Assembly: GCA_037954665.1 (NCBI GenBank)
Contig: JBBMOL010000012.1
Location: 7,254,001 to 7,318,000 of the forward strand
Reading direction: 5' to 3'
DNA from: Laguncularia racemosa
Lineage: Eukaryota > Streptophyta > Magnoliopsida > Myrtales > Combretaceae
DNA length: 64,000 nt
A program made the position numbers and the translations under genes. The notes beneath the pieces are model-generated. The model saw only the letters and a list, made by a program, of their open reading frames with translations. It was not told the origin of the DNA and did no database searches. Positions 59,942 through 64,000 of this stretch are shown in pieces (positions within the stretch are counted from its first letter, which is position 1; each line of letters begins with the position of its first letter).

Positions 59942-60197
59942 TACCGACTCAGGTATGGGCTGATATCTCCATGGACTTCATTGAGGGATTGCCCTTATCC
60001 AACAGAAAATCGATCCTTTTTGTTGTTGTTGATCGATTTTCTAAATATGCCTACTTCTTGCCTATTAGCCATCCGTACACGGCTATTTCAGTATCTTGAA
60101 TCTTTGATCACATTTTCAAACTCCATGGAATGCCAGAATCCATTGTGAGCGATAAGGATGCCACCTTCACCAGTGCCTTCTAGAAGGAACAGTTTAA
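59942..60197 (+). pseudogene. Chromovirus integrase, catalytic core first half
   Basis: The frame resumes as VWADISMDFIEGLP-like sequence (a stop replaces one Trp), ILFVVVDRFSKYAYFLP, then FKLHGMPESIVSDKDATFTS, giving the first two Asp residues of the D,D,E triad. It is cut in the next motif by the Harbinger-like element after the TAA at 60195-60197. Confidence 0.85.
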
Positions 60198-61631
60198 GGT
60201 GGCGTTTGGTTGGCATTGAAATTCGGCACTGGACTGGACAAAATTTTTTGTCCCTCGTTTGGTTGCCACACATGAAGGAAGTACTGGACTAAAGACCAAT
60301 TACGTACTGGACAAAATCAGAAATTTTAGTACCACATGTAATTCAGTACTAAAAATTAGGTACTGGACTAAATGTAATTTTTCTGAAATTCCGAATTTGC
60401 CCTTCATACTTACCTTGAAAGAAAATAAAAATAGTAAGTATAATAATAAATGATAAAAATGTAAAAATTCATAAAAAAAATAATAAAAATATTAGAAAAA
60501 TAAAAATAAAGATTTAGATTTTGAAATAGGATAGATAAAAATCTAGGAGAAAATTTTTCAATAAAAATTTAATAAAATTATAAAAATTTAATAAAAATTA
60601 TGAAAATTAATAAAAGTTAATAAAAATTATAAAAATCATAATAAATTAAGTAAAAAAGCAATAAAAATTTATAATAGTATAAATGAGTTGAAAAGTAAAA
60701 AAAATGAATTTTTATCACTTAGAAAAATCATTTTCTTAAATAAATCCAAAATTGGTGTTTTTCCTTAAAATTATCATTTTCAAAAAAAATCAAATTATCA
60801 AGCCTAGGTTTAGATTTTTTAGAAAAATCCTAAAATGGTAAAAACATAAATTAAAAGAAATTTCATAATTAAAATTCACAAACACAGTAAAGTTTTTCAA
60901 GAAAAGCGAACTACAGTTTATTTGATCCTGAATAGCAGGTATGTAGGCACCCATTTGGGACAACCCTAAAAAAGGAATAAAAAATATTTTCCTAGCATAA
61001 TTCACTTAAAAACACAATAAAAGACGATAAAAATAAAATAAAAGATATTTTGAGATAAAGTAAATTTTAGGAGATTAGGTGGTAACCTTAGGGTTTTAAT
61101 AGGTTAGCCTCTAAACTTAGAAACTCCGGTTTTCCCCTTTCCTCTTTTCACAAAAAAACGAGAAGAGGAAATCACGACGACTAATGGTCCAAATTAGGAC
61201 TAATCCGCTCCATTAGTCTTAATTCAATCTTTCCCAACAACAGTTAGGTGTCGACTCCAAAAATAAAACGAAATTCTTTTTCCTATAATATTTAATATAA
61301 TATATTAAACCTTCAAGTCATTTTTTTTTATAATAATATCAAATATATATAAATAACTATGATATAAATAAAAGGGAAAAATTGTCAATTTTACTCTGTC
61401 CAGTTCAGTACTTTGTAATTTCAAACACTACATAACACAAAAGCCTTCTCTAGTAATTAAAAAGGGCAAAACTGTCAAATTTACTATGTCCAGTCCAGTA
61501 CTTTGCAATCCAAACACTAGACAGCACAAAAATCCTTGTCCAGTACTAAACAAACCAAACGTGGTACAAAAATATTTTTTGTCCAGTCCTTCTTTTTTAG
61601 TACTGTCCAGTACCAGTAACCAAACGGTACC
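60198..61631. mobile_element. Harbinger/Tourist-like non-autonomous element
   Basis: The ends are GGTGGCGTTTGGTTGGC and (inward) GGTACCGTTTGGTTAC, with a 3-bp TAA on each side (60195-60197, 61632-61634), as for PIF/Harbinger and Tourist MITEs. Removing it restores the integrase frame. Subterminal repeats contain ACTGGACAAAA and TGTCCAGT in many copies. At the right end a segment of about 48 bp is present twice (61395-61444, 61483-61531). The centre is very AT-rich and encodes nothing recognisable. Confidence 0.8.
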
Positions 61632-62560
61632 TAAGTTACATGGCACACAATTGGCTTTTTCTTATTCCTATCACCTACAAAGCGATGGACAAACAAAGGT
61701 CATTAATCGCACCATTGAGATGTACTTGCAGTGTTTTGTGGGAGACCAACCCAACAAGTGGACCAAATGGGTCACATGGGCTGAGTTTTGTTTCAACATG
61801 GGGTTCCACACAACACTGAAGACGACTCCTTTTGAGATAGTTTATGGCCGAGCACCTCCACGTTTGCTGACTTACTACCCAGGAATGGCCAAGTTGGAAG
61901 CTGTCGAAGTCGCCCTCTTGGAAAGAGATTAAGTCTGGCAGTAGCTCCGACAGAAGCTAGCCCGAGCTCAAGCAACCATGAAGGAGCATTATGATAAACA
62001 TCACCGGAAGTTAAGAGTTTTAGGTAGGCGAGTTAGTGTGGCTCTGTCTCCAACCCTATAGGAAAGTTTCAGTGGCAACCTAACATAACCAGAAGCTCGC
62101 ACCAAAGTTTTACAGTCCGTTCCCAATAGCAGCAAGGGTAGGAACGGTGGCATATCGCCTCGCGCTTCCCCCTCAAGTAAGGATCCACCTAGTTTTTCAT
62201 GTGTCCCACCTGAAGAAATTTGAAGGCCCTCCTACTGCCCAGCCACTGGTGCCGATGGTACAATAGGGAGTAGTGATTCCTTACCCCAAAGCTATCCTAG
62301 ATACATGTCAAGTCCAGCACCAACAAGAAGTGCTGGTTCATTGGGAAAGCTATTCACCTGCTAAAGCATCCTGGGAATCAGCCGAGATGATGATACAAAG
62401 ATACCCCCCCTTCGCGCTTGAGGTCACGCGCGCTCCTGAGGGAGGGACAAATGCTCCATGCGAGGTCTCGCATTCTCAAAATAGGATAGTGCCCTTCGAT
62501 GAGGTATATTCCAGGAGGAAGCCGCATAAGAAGAGTGGGTGAACAGGGCTGCACGCTAGG
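61632..62560 (+). pseudogene. Chromovirus integrase second half and chromodomain
   Basis: After the insertion: AFSYSYHLQSDGQTKVINRT (the Glu of the triad normally follows Q-T, and here the position reads Lys), then the GDQPNKWTKWVTWAEFCFN and PFEIVYGRAPP stretches, then a broken C-terminal part. A chromodomain lies at 62280-62440 (EVLVHWESYSPAKASWESAE). Chromodomains of this type guide integration into heterochromatin. Stops at 61930, 61942 and 62264 occur with frame changes between. Confidence 0.88.
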
Positions 62561-62562
62561 CC

Positions 62563-62573
62563 AAGGAGGGTGA
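62563..62573 (+). other. Chromovirus polypurine tract
   Basis: AAGGAGGGTGA lies directly before the 3' LTR. The equivalent GAGGGTGA also precedes the 5' LTR at 54982-54989 as part of the truncated copy. Confidence 0.8.
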
Positions 62574-63077
62574 TGTGTCTGGCTGATCCTGCTGCGTAGT
62601 AATATCTTAGTTGTTTATTTCTTTTCTAAGTGTAACATGTCCAGCTGAATGTTATGTGTCCACGTGTCCAGCTGGATGTATGTGTCCCAGTTGTTTGTAA
62701 CTTTTCAGTTAGTTCAGATAGGTGTCCTAGGGTCATGTCTTAGTGCTGCTGTCATGCTACTGACCACTATGTACATGGTTAGTAGTGGAGGAAAGAGTGG
62801 AGTCGGGGATCAGGAGGGCATGGCAAAGAGGCAGTTAGGAGGGAAACCAACTGCCAATGTGTACAAAAAAAAAAAATTGAAGGAGAAAGGGCATGCTTAA
62901 TATTTTTCCCAAATTCTTCTGTTAACTCAGATAAAATATCGAGATCGTCAGGTTCTCTCTAACGAGCCCAAATCCATTTAGTAAACATAGCTAAACGAGG
63001 AAGAAAAACCTTAAAACCCACTGTGGAACCCGACCTAATCATAAAGGACAAAGGAAGTAAGGGACAATCCTGTAACA
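62574..63077 (+). repeat. Chromovirus 3' LTR
   Basis: This 504-bp LTR starts TGTGTC and ends GTAACA, followed by GCATG. It is the undeleted version of the LTR. Confidence 0.9.
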
Positions 63078-63082
63078 GCATG

Positions 63083-64000
63083 ACAGGAACTAAATTAATG
63101 ACTGAACAAAGCTGAGGTTTTGGGGGGGCAGGGGGGTGGGGTTGGGGGTAACCCTTGACAGAATTATGAGCCTAAAGATGCTTTGATAACATAGAAGATA
63201 GAATGCCTACTCTGTTCTGAAAAAGAACTCGGTAGACCCAACTGTTTGGAGTTTCTCTCACACGCATACTATGTGAGCTGTGAAAGCCATCTCCCACTTT
63301 CTCTTGGGATTTGTTGAAGAGAGGAACCCTTGAACTTAGAATCCCCATATGATGAGGGCATAGGACAATCCACTGCTCTAGCTGGGGAGTTTCAAGTGCT
63401 AGCAAAAAGTGAACATTAGAAGAGGTGTTTGTGTGAGTTTTGGGGCTGGATTGGCAAAGGAATTAGGATTGAAATTATTTACTCCCCAAAGCAAGAAGTC
63501 TGTCCAGTGTGCAAAGTCTAGGGAAAAAGAACAATCCATTGAATGAATGCAAGCCTTAGGGCAAAAAGGATCAATTGCAAGTACATCTTCAAAACTATTT
63601 TTTAGATGTGGATAGATACCCTAAACTTTTATAGTATAATTTTACCTCTCATAACATTTGATACTATACATATACTTCCAAATTGTCGCTATCACCCTAA
63701 ACCATTGCTAAAGAGACCATAAAGATCATTACTTTTGGGGCTTTAATGCAGTTTTGCATATTTTAAAAATTATAGGGAGGTAAAAAGTAAGGTTTAGGAG
63801 TTTAGGGGGTCAATCTATGACTTACTAATAGTTTAAGGGATGTACTTGCAATTTTCCTCCACCTCATCTGAAGAGAAAAAAAATTGTATATTTTTCTACT
63901 CAATGCCAAGATATTAAGTATGTAATTTGTGCATCTAATCATGGAACTTCTGCGAACGAGATTGTGATACCTCTTTTTTAAAGGGAGAGGGGTGATTGTG
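63083..64000. other. No recognisable gene
   Basis: A G-run lies near 63121-63150. A minus-strand open frame (63405-63172) has no recognisable family and is probably chance. The last 400 bp are AT-rich. Confidence 0.4.

Larger units (their letters stand above)
54990..63077 (+). mobile_element. Ty3/gypsy chromovirus with chromodomain, inactive, hit by two DNA transposons
   Basis: LTRs of 417 bp (54990-55406) and 504 bp (62574-63077), starting TGTGTC and ending GTAACA, enclose gag, protease, RT, RNase H, integrase and a C-terminal chromodomain. The primer site is the Met-tRNA type. GCATG follows the 3' LTR (63078-63082) and also occurs at 54861-54865, just left of the truncated copy; this may be the target duplication of the whole array. 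Without the two insertions (1376 and 1434 bp) the element is about 5.3 kb. Confidence 0.92.

Noticed and set aside
63172..63405. Minus-strand frame of 77 codons at the right edge
   Set aside because: No recognisable motif, no neighbouring gene and a length expected by chance.

Overview
The window is nuclear DNA of an angiosperm, probably a eudicot. It is AT-rich and dominated by plant transposable-element families: Ty3/gypsy Tat, Athila and chromovirus, Ty1/copia, L1-type LINE, hAT, and a Harbinger-like element. It also holds an endogenous caulimovirid. Only one host gene looks intact: a single-exon mitochondrial SUV3-type RNA helicase at 52196-54619. One PPR gene relic (about 11935-12341, minus) is also recognisable. 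No tRNA, rRNA or CRISPR array was seen.

Layout. 1-9590: decayed Ty3/gypsy Tat-lineage element on the plus strand (gag, protease, RT, RNase H, a second RNase H, integrase), followed by a convergent antisense extra reading frame with a plant mobile domain (9538 to 6669). 9592-10900: probable LTR/UTR DNA with degenerate tandem repeats. 11040-11830: sequence of organellar style. 11935-12341: PPR pseudogene. 13525-20481: complete but dead Ty1/copia element on the minus strand, with paired LTRs and target duplication ATTTA. 20487-24330: AT-rich DNA with a possible LTR-like promoter.

24331-40540 is a dated nest. An L1-type LINE was split inside its zinc-binding domain by a hAT transposon (27796-39884, target duplication ATTCAACA/ATTGAACA). 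That hAT was later entered by a young Athila-type gag-protease element lacking pol (29015-35854, target duplication GTGTC). From about 40560 to 46620 lies a circularly permuted endogenous pararetrovirus, followed by an inverted fragment of the same virus (46630-47036) and by TA-repeat DNA. A second, unrelated hAT transposase relic is on the minus strand at 50929-48685.

51950-54860 is the SUV3 locus. 54876-63082 is a chromovirus whose integrase was hit twice: by a 1.38-kb deletion derivative of the same hAT family (58558-59933, target duplication CTTACAAC) and by a Harbinger-like element (60198-61631, target duplication TAA). The last 0.9 kb holds nothing recognisable.

The most unusual signal is a palindromic CACGGCCGTG minisatellite module. 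Its spacers also look alike in three unrelated element classes: the copia 5' leader, the Athila LTR and the hAT derivative.
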